A DNA stretch of 39,923 nucleotides from an uncultured Clostridia bacterium (GCA_944383305.1 CALWOZ010000024.1:1-39923); one strand, 5' to 3'; positions 8,116 to 17,671 are shown, numbered from the stretch's first letter. Notes: generated from the sequence alone by a model not told the origin. Numbers and translations are program-made.

Positions 8116-8628
8116 TCACCAACTCTTGAATATTTTATAAATAAAACTTTGTTTAAAATAATTTATACTTGTGCTAAATACAAGTAATATTAATGTTAAG
8201 GCTAAAATCCCATAAGACACATATAAATTTATTGTATCCAAAATCATACCAGTAACACTATATGCAATATTAAATGCTCCTAATAAAACAGCTAATAATA
8301 GTATTCTTTTTTCTTTACTAAAATATTTTATAGCTCTAAGTTCAAAAAATGTTTTACTCCCTAATAGCCATTTTTTTATTGTTTTGTGCAAAAAGTCTGC
8401 GATTTTATCTATTATTTTTACTACTTTTCTAATAAATTTATATACTAAACTATTTAAAAAGTATGGATTTTTATTTAAGTACTTTTCTACACATTTATAA
8501 ATAAAACTTTGTTTAAAGCAATTTAATATTTTTTCTAAATTTCTTTTTAATAAGCTATTATTATAAGGCTTTATTAAAATTTGTTCAAAAAGCTTATAAA
8601 TAATACTGTTTTTTATAAATAAAGGCAT
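8116..8628 (-). CDS. small membrane protein with repeated SxxYK motifs
   Basis: 170 residues, no family recognised. A basic N-terminal half (about 1-105, pI clearly high) is followed by two membrane helices (about 108-128 and 134-152) and a short basic tail. A short motif recurs: KNSIIYKLFEQ (6-16), KQSFIYKCVEK (39-49), LNSLVYKFIRK (58-68) and, after the helices, KQSFIYKIFKSW at the extreme C-terminus. A weaker NNSLLKRNLEK lies at 23-33. At DNA level 24 identical bases occur at 8134-8157 and 8494-8517. It sits between the ligase-like gene and DUF4330 with tight spacing, so it is part of the polysaccharide operon. Its role is unknown; amphipathic membrane-surface helices are a guess. Confidence 0.7.
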   Translation of the reverse strand: MPLFIKNSIIYKLFEQILIKPYNNSLLKRNLEKILNCFKQSFIYKCVEKYLNKNPYFLNSLVYKFIRKVVKIIDKIADFLHKTIKKWLLGSKTFFELRAIKYFSKEKRILLLAVLLGAFNIAYSVTGMILDTINLYVSYGILALTLILLVFSTSINYFKQSFIYKIFKSW

Positions 8629-8639
8629 ATTTATACCTC

Positions 8640-9206
8640 CTATTCTGTAACAGTACTACTTTCTTGTGTTGTATCTTGTACTTTAGTTTCTCCACTTTCT
8701 ATATCTCTAAGCTCTATATCACGAACTTTACAATTCGCTTCAAATTGTTGTGTTTTTAATATAAAATTGTAATTTACTCTAACCTCTTGATTACCAGCTT
8801 TTAAAATAGGATTAGACGCATTTACTGTATCTTTTATAACAACAGTTATATCTTTCCACATTGGGTGTTCTTCAAGGATAGCCTCACCGTCAGAATTAGT
8901 AGTAATATAGGCTGCTGGCTCCATATCTACTGATACTATCTCTGCATCTGTAAAAACATTATTAGCCACTAGTTTATCCCCTGGTTTTAATGTTTCTAAA
9001 GCTTCTGGAACAATAGAGTTACCATATAATGTTACATATATTTCTTTTTTACTATCTAAAGGATTTTGTCCCTCGGCGTTTCTTGCGCTACTAGTAAGTC
9101 TTATACTAATAACTGCTATAACACCAATTATTACTATCGCTACAAGTAAATCTACAATATTTATAATTCCAAATAATTTTCCTTTTTCATCTATTATTTT
9201 ACTCAC
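8640..9206 (-). CDS. DUF4330 domain membrane-anchored protein
   Basis: 188 residues. The N-terminus MSKIIDEKGKLFGIINIVDL followed by a single hydrophobic helix (about 18-38) is the typical DUF4330 start. The remainder is an extracytoplasmic beta-rich domain with GNSIVPEALETLKPGDKL and a repeated V-A/T pattern. The C-terminal 15 residues are Ser/Thr/Glu-rich. DUF4330 proteins are found in clostridial and cyanobacterial surface-polysaccharide loci; their biochemical role is not known. The start overlaps the end of the upstream glycosyltransferase gene by four bases, so the two are translationally coupled. Confidence 0.85.
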   Translation of the reverse strand: MSKIIDEKGKLFGIINIVDLLVAIVIIGVIAVISIRLTSSARNAEGQNPLDSKKEIYVTLYGNSIVPEALETLKPGDKLVANNVFTDAEIVSVDMEPAAYITTNSDGEAILEEHPMWKDITVVIKDTVNASNPILKAGNQEVRVNYNFILKTQQFEANCKVRDIELRDIESGETKVQDTTQESSTVTE

Positions 9207-10333
9207 CTTTTTATCTCCTTTATAATATTTTTATAAATGTCTATATGTGTTTTTGCCATTTTTGTATCTGAAAAATGGTCATAGGCATATTTATAAAAGT
9301 TTTCACCAAAGCTAGACATAAGCTCTCTATCTTTTAAAAGTATATCTATTTTTTTAGCTACATCTTCACTACTATGTGATTTTATTAAAAGTCCTGTTTC
9401 ATTATTTTTTATCATTTCTGGTATACCACCAACCATTGTTGCTATTGTGGCTTTTTTAAGCCTAGCCCCTTCTAAAAGGGCATATGGAAAGCTCTCAGAA
9501 TAGCTAGTTAAAACATTTATGTCTATTGCATTATAAAAACTATCTATATCATTTATAAATCCAAGCATTTTTACATTATTTTGTAAATTATTATCTTTTA
9601 TAAAAGACTTCATACTTTCTTCTAAGTTACCACTACCTGCTATTAAAAATATAATATTTTTATTATCCTTTAATAAAATTTTACTAGCTTCTAAAAAATG
9701 TTTTAATCCTTTTACAATTTGCAACCTAGCAGCTATACCTACATACACATAGTCTTCGTTATATGGTATATTATATTTTGCTAAAAACTCCTTTTTTTCT
9801 AAAGGTTCTATTTTTTTTTCCATATCTATACCATTGTATATAACTTTTAATTTTTTATCATTAAAGCCTCTTTTTATAAGCATATTTTTAAAGGCATTTG
9901 TAACAGCTAATATATAGTCAAATTTTCTAAGTGCAATAGCGTTTATAGGCATAAATATAGCCTGTTTATATATACTATCTTTAAAATCTAGTTTATAATC
10001 ACTATGAAGAGTTGTTATAAACGGTATATTAAAGCTATTTTTTATAAAAAACGCTATATAATTAGCTCTAGCACCGTGACAATGTATCAAATCATAATCA
10101 CCATCAAATATATATTTTTTTATGTCTAAAATAGGCTTTAAACTATATCTTTTCTTTTGGTGTATAATTTTTATAGGTATATTAGCCTCTTTAGCTTCTT
10201 TAGTAAATACACCCTCCATTATACATAAAAGTTCTACATCTATGCCTTCCTTCATAAGCCTTTTAAGAAGAGTTATAACGTGAGTTTTAGCTCCGCCTCC
10301 GTCTCCTCCGCTTATTAAATGAAGCACTTTCAT
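9203..10333 (-). CDS. GT4 family glycosyltransferase
   Basis: 376 residues from ATG 10333. A GTG 18 bases upstream (10351) is in frame but has no better ribosome site, and MKVLHLISGGDGGGAKTH is a standard GT4 N-terminus. The N-terminal Rossmann domain (about 1-170) contains LIHCHGARANYIA and the YIFDGDYDLIHCHG segment. The C-terminal domain has IPYNEDYVYVGIAARL, then SYSESFPYALLEGARLKKATIAT, cut here by the E-x7-E nucleotide-sugar motif. No membrane segment. It likely adds a sugar to the lipid-linked repeat unit on the cytoplasmic face. The four-base overlap with DUF4330 places both in one operon. Confidence 0.88.
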   Translation of the reverse strand: MKVLHLISGGDGGGAKTHVITLLKRLMKEGIDVELLCIMEGVFTKEAKEANIPIKIIHQKKRYSLKPILDIKKYIFDGDYDLIHCHGARANYIAFFIKNSFNIPFITTLHSDYKLDFKDSIYKQAIFMPINAIALRKFDYILAVTNAFKNMLIKRGFNDKKLKVIYNGIDMEKKIEPLEKKEFLAKYNIPYNEDYVYVGIAARLQIVKGLKHFLEASKILLKDNKNIIFLIAGSGNLEESMKSFIKDNNLQNNVKMLGFINDIDSFYNAIDINVLTSYSESFPYALLEGARLKKATIATMVGGIPEMIKNNETGLLIKSHSSEDVAKKIDILLKDRELMSSFGENFYKYAYDHFSDTKMAKTHIDIYKNIIKEIKR

Positions 10334-10402
10334 TTTATTATCACATCCCACGGTATTATTTTGTCAATAAATATTATAATATAATAATTAAATTTAAACA
10401 AA

Positions 10403-11665
10403 TTAACTTTTTGTAAATTTTAAAGCCTTATCAAAAATATTAGCTAATTCTTTAGTAAGCCTTTTTCTTTCAAATTTTTGTATTATATTAAAATCTGGTT
10501 CAAAATTTAAACTATTTTTCTTCCATTTTTCATAATACTCTTTTATAATATTTTCTATTTCTAAGACGTTATCTGTATTAGCAACAATTCCTATTTTGCT
10601 CTCTATAACTAAATCTTTAGCTACACCATCTGGAAGTATAGCAAGGACAGGTCTTTTAGTGTTCATATATTCAAATATTTTACCTGTATAAAAAGCATTA
10701 GCTCCTACACCACTTCCCTCTATTAAAACTAAAGCGTCTGAGCTAAGCTGGTGTTTTATACAAACATTGTGTGGAACATAACCTACTATTTCTATATCAT
10801 CTGTTAAATTAAGACTATCTATTTGAGATTGTAGCTTGTCTTTATGATAATTACCAATAAGTTTAACTTTTAAGCTATTTTTTTCAATTATTCCTTTTTC
10901 TTTTAAATTTTTTATAGCATTAAAAAAGTTATCTGGCTTTCTTCTTCCATATAAGGCTCCAGTATAAACCATTGTAAACTTCTTATTATTAGGTTTAGTA
11001 AAGTCCATATTAAAAAAGTCTTCTTCATCATATCCATTAGGTATGACATAAAAATTATCTCCACTTATGTTGTTGTTTTTTATAAAATTATCACGCATAA
11101 CTGGTGTATTTGTTATAAGGTAATCGGCTTCTAAAAGAACCTTTTTTTCCATATTTTTTTCTATTTTAGTTCTTATAGGGTTATGTGGATTATCTAATGT
11201 ATATGGATTATTAGTCCATTCATCTCTAAAATCTACTATCCATTTTATATTAGGTACTTTTCTTTTTATATAAAGGCCTAAAAGATGGTCACTATAAGGT
11301 GCACTTGTTGTATATATAAGTTTTATGTTATTTTCTTTTATAACTTTTAAGGCTTGTTTTTTACTTTTTTCAAACCATATTCTAGCACTATCTGGTATCA
11401 TTATTTTACTTATCACCTTAAAAGGTATTTTTAATATACCTTCCATTTCAGATGGTTCATAAGCCTTTGTTCTAATAATATTTACCCCTTGTGGCACATC
11501 TTCTAAAAGTGTTTTATCTATAAGCTTTGCTCCTGTTGTTTCTCTAGTAAAAACAACTGGTTCATATGAAAAACTTCTTAGATGTTTTACAAATTTTACA
11601 CTTCGTTGTACACCAGAGCCACCCATAGGTGGAAATTGATTTGCAATAATAAGAACCTTTTCCAT
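10403..11665 (-). CDS. GT4-type glycosyltransferase, second copy
   Basis: 420 residues. The N-terminus KVLIIANQFPPMGGSGVQRS is the entry motif of a glycosyltransferase 4-like N-domain. The acceptor-side domain contains IYTTSAPYSDHLLGLYIKR and WIVDFRDEWTNNP; the C-terminal GT1 half has YTGALYGRRKPDNF, GYVPH, LIEGSGVGANAFYTGKIFEY and MNTKRPVLAI. Such proteins act in exopolysaccharide or capsule assembly; donor and acceptor cannot be read from sequence. The start codon overlaps the stop of the upstream dehydrogenase gene by one base (TAATG), so translation is coupled. Confidence 0.87.
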   Translation of the reverse strand: MEKVLIIANQFPPMGGSGVQRSVKFVKHLRSFSYEPVVFTRETTGAKLIDKTLLEDVPQGVNIIRTKAYEPSEMEGILKIPFKVISKIMIPDSARIWFEKSKKQALKVIKENNIKLIYTTSAPYSDHLLGLYIKRKVPNIKWIVDFRDEWTNNPYTLDNPHNPIRTKIEKNMEKKVLLEADYLITNTPVMRDNFIKNNNISGDNFYVIPNGYDEEDFFNMDFTKPNNKKFTMVYTGALYGRRKPDNFFNAIKNLKEKGIIEKNSLKVKLIGNYHKDKLQSQIDSLNLTDDIEIVGYVPHNVCIKHQLSSDALVLIEGSGVGANAFYTGKIFEYMNTKRPVLAILPDGVAKDLVIESKIGIVANTDNVLEIENIIKEYYEKWKKNSLNFEPDFNIIQKFERKRLTKELANIFDKALKFTKS

Positions 11666-12918
11666 TATTTTTCACCTAATAAATAATAGTTTATATTGTT
11701 ATTAATAACGTCTTTTCTATCAAAAAAGTTCCTTGTATCTAATATATTTTTATCTTTTAATAGAGTATATACTTTGCTAAAATCTATATTTTTAAACTCA
11801 TCGTGGTTTACACCTAAAACCATAATACTAGCATCTTTTAAAGCCTCATATATATCCATATTATTTTCTATTTGGTCTTTTGCGTGAGGGTCACAAATAT
11901 TTACTTTTACATTTTCTTTTTTAAGCATATTTAAAAGGTTCATAACAGGGCTTTCTCTAATGTCATCTATATTTGGTTTATATGTTACGCCAAATAGAGC
12001 TATTGTTTGTCCATTAAATCCACCTAGTATTGTTTTAATCTTGTCAAAAACAAATTGAGGCATACTGTCATTTATAAGTCTTGCTTGTTTTATAAGTTTA
12101 GCATTTTCAGACTTTTCTACTAAAAACCACGGGTCTAAAGCTATACAATGTCCACCAACACCAGGACCTGGACTTAATAAATTTACACGTGGGTGATGAT
12201 TAGCAAGACGTATTACCTCAAAGGCGTTTACTCCTAATTCTTCACTAATTTTAGCAAGTTCGTTAGCTAAGGCTATATTTACATCTCTAAATGTATTTTC
12301 CATAACTTTACACATTTCGGCAGTAGTAGACGTTGTAATAAATATCTCACCTTCTACAATACTTTCATACACTTTTTTAACCTCTAAACTAGACTTTTCG
12401 TTTATACCACCAACAATACGACTATTTGTTCTAAGTTCTTCTATAACCTTGCCTGGTAAAATTCTCTCAGGAGAATGGGCAACTAAAAGTTCCTCCCCTA
12501 TTTCAAGTCCTGTTTCTTTTAATATAGGTATCATTAAATCTTCTACTGTACGTGGAGGAGATGTAGATTCTAGTATAACAATACAGCCTTTTTTAAGATG
12601 AGGCACAATAGCTTTTGTAGCACTTTCTACATAACTCATATCTGCTGTTTTATCCTCATTAATAGGAGTAGGTACAGCTATTATATACACATCACAATCT
12701 GGTGGACAAGTTGTTGTAGCTGATAGATTTCCCTTTTGTACACAGTCTTTAACAAGTTCTAAAAGTCCTGGTTCTTCTATTATTATTTCACCTTTATTAA
12801 GAGCATCTACGGCTTTTTGATTTAAGTCATATCCTATAACTTTATGTCCTTTAGATGCAAACATAGCTGCAGTAGGCAAGCCAACATATCCAATACCAAT
12901 CATACAAATTTTTTTCAT
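11665..12918 (-). CDS. UDP-sugar 6-dehydrogenase, WecC type (UDP-ManNAc or UDP-glucose)
   Basis: 417 residues. NAD-binding GIGYVGLPTAAMFASKGH at 8-25. The active-site Cys258 lies in SPGPGVGGHCIALDPWF, the form seen in UDP-N-acetylmannosamine dehydrogenases rather than the GGxCxPKD form of UDP-glucose dehydrogenase. The C-terminal UDP-binding domain has GVTYKPNIDDIRESPVM. It catalyses NAD-dependent two-step oxidation to a uronic acid sugar nucleotide in the cytoplasm. Preceded by GAAAGGAAT. The TagA/WecG transferase in the same cluster also handles ManNAc in known family members, so a ManNAcA-type product is plausible; no UDP-GlcNAc 2-epimerase gene is seen in the window. Confidence 0.9.
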   Translation of the reverse strand: MKKICMIGIGYVGLPTAAMFASKGHKVIGYDLNQKAVDALNKGEIIIEEPGLLELVKDCVQKGNLSATTTCPPDCDVYIIAVPTPINEDKTADMSYVESATKAIVPHLKKGCIVILESTSPPRTVEDLMIPILKETGLEIGEELLVAHSPERILPGKVIEELRTNSRIVGGINEKSSLEVKKVYESIVEGEIFITTSTTAEMCKVMENTFRDVNIALANELAKISEELGVNAFEVIRLANHHPRVNLLSPGPGVGGHCIALDPWFLVEKSENAKLIKQARLINDSMPQFVFDKIKTILGGFNGQTIALFGVTYKPNIDDIRESPVMNLLNMLKKENVKVNICDPHAKDQIENNMDIYEALKDASIMVLGVNHDEFKNIDFSKVYTLLKDKNILDTRNFFDRKDVINNNINYYLLGEK

Positions 12919-13078
12919 AGGTATAAATTCCTTTCATAATCTATAAATCTTTATTAAATACTTTTATAGTTATATATCTTTTTTACATTATTTTTATTTT
13001 ACCACTTTTTATAATCTTTAACAATATTTATTTATATATAATAAGATTATTTTCACAAAAAATTTACAAAATAATTAA

Positions 13079-14572
13079 TTATTTAGCTTTTTTCAGTTTA
13101 TTTAATATTAAATTTATTTCATTTTTAGCCTCACCTATAAAATAAAGACATAAAATGTACGCTATCATTCCTATTAAAACAAGTAGACACAATGTAATAA
13201 TATTTGCTGGTAAAAATTGTTTTATAACAATAACTGTCAATCCCATTATTGTTATACTTACTATTATTTTATATAAAGATGATTTATTAAGATTAAACTC
13301 CATATGATCTTTTGTTCCATTTTTAGCTAATATAAAGTATATTAAAAATGCTATAAAAGTACTTATACCAGCAAATTTATATCCAAATATTTTTATAAAT
13401 ACTATATTTAATATAATATTTAATATACCACTTATCATACTTCTTTTAAATATTTCTTTTGTTCTAGCATTAAGTTCCCACGGTTTTATAGCATATTCAG
13501 TAAGACCTAAAAACATCATACCAAGTGCTACAAATCCCATTATACTATGACCTTGAAAATATTTATCTTCAAATAAAACAGATGCTATAAAATCCGATAC
13601 ACAAAACACTCCCACAACAGCTGGTAGTGATATTAATAAATATGTTCTTATTGCATTTCCTATAAGGGTTTTTGTAAGTTCTGTATCTCCTTCGCTCCAC
13701 GTTCTAATAATTGTAGGATAGCTCCCTCTCATAGCACCAGCTGCCAAAAGAGTAAAAGCTGAGGCAATTATAGAATAATTTGTCTGATATATACCTACTT
13801 TATCTTCACCTAAAAAATATTTTATTACATATATATCAGATTTGTTTAAAACAGATGTGGCTATCATATTACCCATTAAAGGAATACCATATATTTTTAA
13901 AACATTTAATATTTCCTTATCATAATATCTCCATTTTATATGTTTTATTATATCAAGTTTTATTATGCCAATTAAAGCTGTTATAAAATCAAATATAATA
14001 TAACTTACAAATATCCACTCTATTTTTGTAGTAAAAACCTTGTTTAAAATAATAATAGATAAAAGTTTTCCTATTACATTTATTATAGATAAAAAAAGAT
14101 TAGTTTTACTTTTTCTAACTCCTGCAAGCATACCTATTACAAGTTGTGACGTATTATATGTAAAAAACATAAGTACACTTACAACAATAAGGCTTATAGG
14201 ATAATTATTAGTTATATTAGGGAAAAATCCTAAGCTTAAAATAAAAATAATAACACTAGATATAAAAATGACTATTATATTTACTTTAAACCAGGAGAAA
14301 AATACAGTAGAAAAAAATTTATCTTGTTCATTGTCCAATTCGTATTTATTTATATATCTTAATACCGATTGTACAAGCCATTGTATTAAAGCCATAGCAA
14401 CAGTTGTTATAGCAATGTTTATAGTAGAATATCTTCCTGTTTGTTCTGGTACATATATATAAGACATAGCAGATATAGTTAAAACACCTACTACTCCTTC
14501 TATAATTTTTGCTATCATATATATTATAGTATCCTTAGCCATAGCTTGATTTTTTGTATTATTATTAGACAT
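13079..14572 (-). CDS. polysaccharide flippase, MOP/Wzx-type
   Basis: 497 residues with about 13-14 membrane helices along the whole length, usual for the oligosaccharide flippase family. Recognisable features are the N-terminal DTIIYMIAKIIEGVVG, YGIPLMGNMIATSVLNKSD and the central loop GEDKVGIYQTNYSI. It likely moves the lipid-linked repeat unit across the membrane before the O-antigen ligase/polymerase acts. The start has AGAGGT upstream. It is the first gene (5'-most on the minus strand) of the polysaccharide cluster; 160 bases separate it from the dehydrogenase gene, so an internal promoter there is possible but none is clear. Confidence 0.88.
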   Translation of the reverse strand: MSNNNTKNQAMAKDTIIYMIAKIIEGVVGVLTISAMSYIYVPEQTGRYSTINIAITTVAMALIQWLVQSVLRYINKYELDNEQDKFFSTVFFSWFKVNIIVIFISSVIIFILSLGFFPNITNNYPISLIVVSVLMFFTYNTSQLVIGMLAGVRKSKTNLFLSIINVIGKLLSIIILNKVFTTKIEWIFVSYIIFDFITALIGIIKLDIIKHIKWRYYDKEILNVLKIYGIPLMGNMIATSVLNKSDIYVIKYFLGEDKVGIYQTNYSIIASAFTLLAAGAMRGSYPTIIRTWSEGDTELTKTLIGNAIRTYLLISLPAVVGVFCVSDFIASVLFEDKYFQGHSIMGFVALGMMFLGLTEYAIKPWELNARTKEIFKRSMISGILNIILNIVFIKIFGYKFAGISTFIAFLIYFILAKNGTKDHMEFNLNKSSLYKIIVSITIMGLTVIVIKQFLPANIITLCLLVLIGMIAYILCLYFIGEAKNEINLILNKLKKAK

Positions 14573-14884
14573 TTTTTTACCTCTTTTATATATTTTAAAT
14601 ATTTTATATTATATATAATTTTAAATACTTTGTCTATTTATTATTTTTAAAGAATAATTTTTTAATACTGCATATTAAAAACTACCTATTCCTATTATTT
14701 TTCCTATTAATTTTAACATAATTGTTAAATACCTTGGTATTTTTTAAAGATTTACATATTCATAATATCCAAATTTTACACCTTATACACAGTTTTACTA
14801 AAATGACACCACACTCTATTGCTATATGACCTTATCACCACAAAAGGAAATATCTATTGGCTCTTGTTATATATAAATTAGGAT
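14573..14884. other. intergenic stretch with an inverted relative of the dispersed repeat
   Basis: No gene seen. At 14661-14679 TTTAATA/TATTAAA forms a small hairpin beside 14681-14702, whose minus-strand reading AAAAATAATAGGAATAGG matches the box of the elements at 6551 and 6704. This is a partial copy in opposite orientation. A short hairpin AAATAC/GTATTT with a T-run follows (14727-14746). Confidence 0.5.
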
Positions 14885-15499
14885 TTATTTAATTAATTGT
14901 ATGTCATCTCCTTCAATCCAAATAGCTTGCTCATCTGTCAAAAAAATATCATCATTGTTTTCAATTTTTCCACAGACAGTTCCCTTTTGACAATGGACTA
15001 CAATATGATTATCAATATATTTTAAACCTTCTTTAAAATTTCCCCCTGCAACCATACTCCCTGCACTCATTCCTATATAAAACAAACCATTTTCAACGGC
15101 TTGATTTAAAACAATATGAAATCCTGTTCTATTCACTTCACTAGTAAGCAAACCTGCATCTCCACCACAAAATATAATTGCATCAAACTCATTTAACTCT
15201 TTAGTTGTTAAAAGTCGAAAAGCAATTGGCAAATCCTTTACTTCTTTTGAATACGTTCTACAATAATTAGCAGATAACAAGTATTTCAAATTATAAACCA
15301 AAATATTCTGTACCAAAATTCCCATTTCCATAAATTTATATATACTCATAGAAATCCCCTCTCTAGCACCGTCACTCTCTGTTGCTGCAGAAGGTACAAA
15401 AATAATCTTTGCTCTAGATGGTTCCTTATTTATCACTTGCCAAAATATATTTTTAAAATTTTCTGTCAAACCACCTGATGTAAGTAAAATTCTTCTCAT
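14885..15499 (-). CDS. pepE: peptidase E (S51 family) dipeptidase
   Basis: 204 residues, near the S51 norm. Key segments are the N-terminal RRILLTSGGLT, the FVPSAATESDGAREG loop, FCGGDAG, and the nucleophile elbow YIGMSAGSMVAGG (Ser145). The family hydrolyses Asp-X dipeptides, or cyanophycin-type dipeptides, in the cytoplasm. The start is preceded by two consecutive ribosome-binding-like boxes, GGAGGTTATGGAGGTAATG. It stands alone between the polysaccharide cluster and the DUF4914 gene. Codon use looks slightly less AT-biased than in the neighbours (only an impression). Exact substrate is uncertain. Confidence 0.85.
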   Translation of the reverse strand: MRRILLTSGGLTENFKNIFWQVINKEPSRAKIIFVPSAATESDGAREGISMSIYKFMEMGILVQNILVYNLKYLLSANYCRTYSKEVKDLPIAFRLLTTKELNEFDAIIFCGGDAGLLTSEVNRTGFHIVLNQAVENGLFYIGMSAGSMVAGGNFKEGLKYIDNHIVVHCQKGTVCGKIENNDDIFLTDEQAIWIEGDDIQLIK

Positions 15500-15631
15500 T
15501 TCATTACCTCCATAACCTCCAATTTAATACTCTAATTATAACATAACCATAAATACGTTACTATAAATAAAAATTTAAACAAAACCAGTTTATAATTTTT
15601 ATTTTTAAAAATAATCTTTTAACATACATAA

Positions 15632-15652
15632 AAGGAGAGTAAAACTCTCCTT
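15632..15652 (-). terminator. terminator downstream of the DUF4914 gene
   Basis: Perfect 9-base stem AAGGAGAGT/ACTCTCCTT with a 3-base loop. On the minus strand it is followed by TTTATG. It lies 66 bases past the stop of the gene at 15718. Confidence 0.65.
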
Positions 15653-15717
15653 ACTAAATTTATAAAATATATTTTTAACTTTATTATATTTTAATATATT
15701 AAGATAAACTAATTTTA

Positions 15718-17607
15718 CTACAATTTAGGTATAAAGTTATAATATTCTTCTAAGGAAGCATCTTTCATACAAGCCTCTATTATTTGTTTACCAAGTGGAC
15801 TTAAATCTTTAGTATAATATTTTTCTAATTCTTTTTTAAAGAAATCTGTAAGCATTTTTGCACCTATGTCATAAGCCTCATTAGTAACCTCTGGCTGTCT
15901 ATTAACGTGTAAAAATCCTTTTGGTATAAGCATACCATCTATTTTTATACTTTCTGGTATATAACCTAACAAAGAACATCTAGCCTCAGTTAATACCTCT
16001 CTTTTAAACTTACATCCACCACGTCTTGATAAATATTCTCTAGTAGCCCATTGAGCCCCAAATCCTACTTTATAAGCTCCTATATACTGATTAGGTATTA
16101 ATATATATCTAGTAGATAAAGTATTTAAAATTTGATTTAAAAGTAAATTAGCTTGTGCTACCATTTTACCTGTTGCAAAAGGCCAATATGAGCCAACTCC
16201 TTCACTTTTCATTCCTGCTCCATTGTCTACAATTGACGGATTAGCAAATCCTCTTGGAGAAACTAAACGCCATAACCAGGCTAAAGCTGGTGGTAAAATA
16301 TGGAGCATACCTATTATACCATAATTAGGATTTTCTTTTGTTGTAGGAGGAGTTCTAACTCCAAAACTTCTAATGTCCACCTCTATTGCTTCATTTAAAA
16401 CATTTTCTTTAGCTTTTCTAGGTATTATTATTCGTGGATTAGGACAAGGTACTCCTGGTTTATCTTCTGTATGTTCCCATATAAGACAAGTAGAATTAGG
16501 CACACCTTGTATATTAAAAAACACTAATGGTTCTTCTGGGTGCATACATATTCTCTCTGTCTCTGGTTCTGTACCATATTTATTTATATGGTCAACACGT
16601 AAAAACCAGCCATATTCAGCATCTGCTACTACAAGCTTATTGCTATTATTTTGTATAGAAGGGTGAGCTAATGCCATATCATCTGTTATAGGATTAAGTT
16701 CACAAGAGTCTGCTAATCTTACTAATGTGTCCTCGTTTGTTATAATATTTGTACCTAATAACAAACGTCCGTCTTTTCTCCTATGAAAAGGCTCTGTCAT
16801 TTCACTTTTTCCTCCACCTGATGCTCCCTCGTGCATAATAGTCAAGGTAAGTTCATAAGGAGTAGTTATCTTTACCGTAGATGCGTGTAAAGTATTCCAA
16901 CCTTCTTTTTCTCCAAGATTTAAAAGTATGCTATATACACCTTTTTTGGCACTAGGTCCTGGATATAAGTTGTAAGAAAACACTTCGTGTATAGTATCCA
17001 ATCTATTATGAACAACTATTTGATTGCCGTCATATAAAGTATGTCTAAAAGGAGGAGCTACATATATTATAGCTTTAGGTTCAAATCCTTGTCTTATTTC
17101 ATCTAGTGGTATAAATCCTTGTAAATCGGCAAGTGCCATCCCAAAAAATGAAGCATTGGCTGGCATAATAGCTAAAGCCTCATATCCTATTTTAAGTTCG
17201 TCATTACCTGCAAAAAATGGCAATACTAAAATTTCATCTTGTGATTTTAACCAATTAAAAGTTGCCTCTCTATCTTCTTTAAAAGATTTATTAAATCTAT
17301 TTTGATAAGTACATTTATCTGTTGGTAAATCGTCTGCTATAACCATACTATCTGGGTCTCGTCTTCTAAGTTTAATATCTTCAAAATTTACGGCTATACC
17401 ATTTTTACATTTTACTACTGTAGCCTCTTTTATGTCTTTTCCATCTATATTATATATTACATTAAATGTATCTTTGTTTTTCCCACCAAGAGAAAGTTCT
17501 AAAAGTTCATTTTTGCTATTTGGTATTATTATTTTTGCATTTGTATCATTTAAAATATTCTGAATATGTTTAGGTAAAATCATTTTATTTAACGATGATT
17601 TAGTCAT
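15718..17607 (-). CDS. DUF4914 family PEPCK-like P-loop protein
   Basis: 629 residues. A Walker-A-like GASGGGKSEM at 261-270 is set in a context like phosphoenolpyruvate carboxykinase (MHEGASGGGKSE; later DNGAGMKSEGVGSYWPFATG and IIGMLHILPPALAWLWR). Overall length and these segments agree with the DUF4914 family, related to PEPCK, but not with classical ATP- or GTP-dependent PEPCK, whose consensus motifs are absent. It may phosphorylate or decarboxylate a small carboxylic acid in the cytoplasm; no substrate can be named. GGGAGGG precedes the ATG and a good promoter lies at 17643-17671. It appears to be monocistronic, with a TAG stop followed by a terminator. Confidence 0.75.
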   Translation of the reverse strand: MTKSSLNKMILPKHIQNILNDTNAKIIIPNSKNELLELSLGGKNKDTFNVIYNIDGKDIKEATVVKCKNGIAVNFEDIKLRRRDPDSMVIADDLPTDKCTYQNRFNKSFKEDREATFNWLKSQDEILVLPFFAGNDELKIGYEALAIMPANASFFGMALADLQGFIPLDEIRQGFEPKAIIYVAPPFRHTLYDGNQIVVHNRLDTIHEVFSYNLYPGPSAKKGVYSILLNLGEKEGWNTLHASTVKITTPYELTLTIMHEGASGGGKSEMTEPFHRRKDGRLLLGTNIITNEDTLVRLADSCELNPITDDMALAHPSIQNNSNKLVVADAEYGWFLRVDHINKYGTEPETERICMHPEEPLVFFNIQGVPNSTCLIWEHTEDKPGVPCPNPRIIIPRKAKENVLNEAIEVDIRSFGVRTPPTTKENPNYGIIGMLHILPPALAWLWRLVSPRGFANPSIVDNGAGMKSEGVGSYWPFATGKMVAQANLLLNQILNTLSTRYILIPNQYIGAYKVGFGAQWATREYLSRRGGCKFKREVLTEARCSLLGYIPESIKIDGMLIPKGFLHVNRQPEVTNEAYDIGAKMLTDFFKKELEKYYTKDLSPLGKQIIEACMKDASLEEYYNFIPKL

Positions 17608-17642
17608 AAAATCCCTCCCATAATAGTTTTAAGATTAATCTT

Positions 17643-17671
17643 ATTTTAACAAAGAGTTTTAGTTTTTGCAA
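17643..17671 (-). promoter_or_regulatory. promoter of the DUF4914 gene
   Basis: Minus-strand TTGCAA (17671-17666), 17-base spacer, TAAAAT (17648-17643), about 35 bases before the start codon. Confidence 0.6.
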
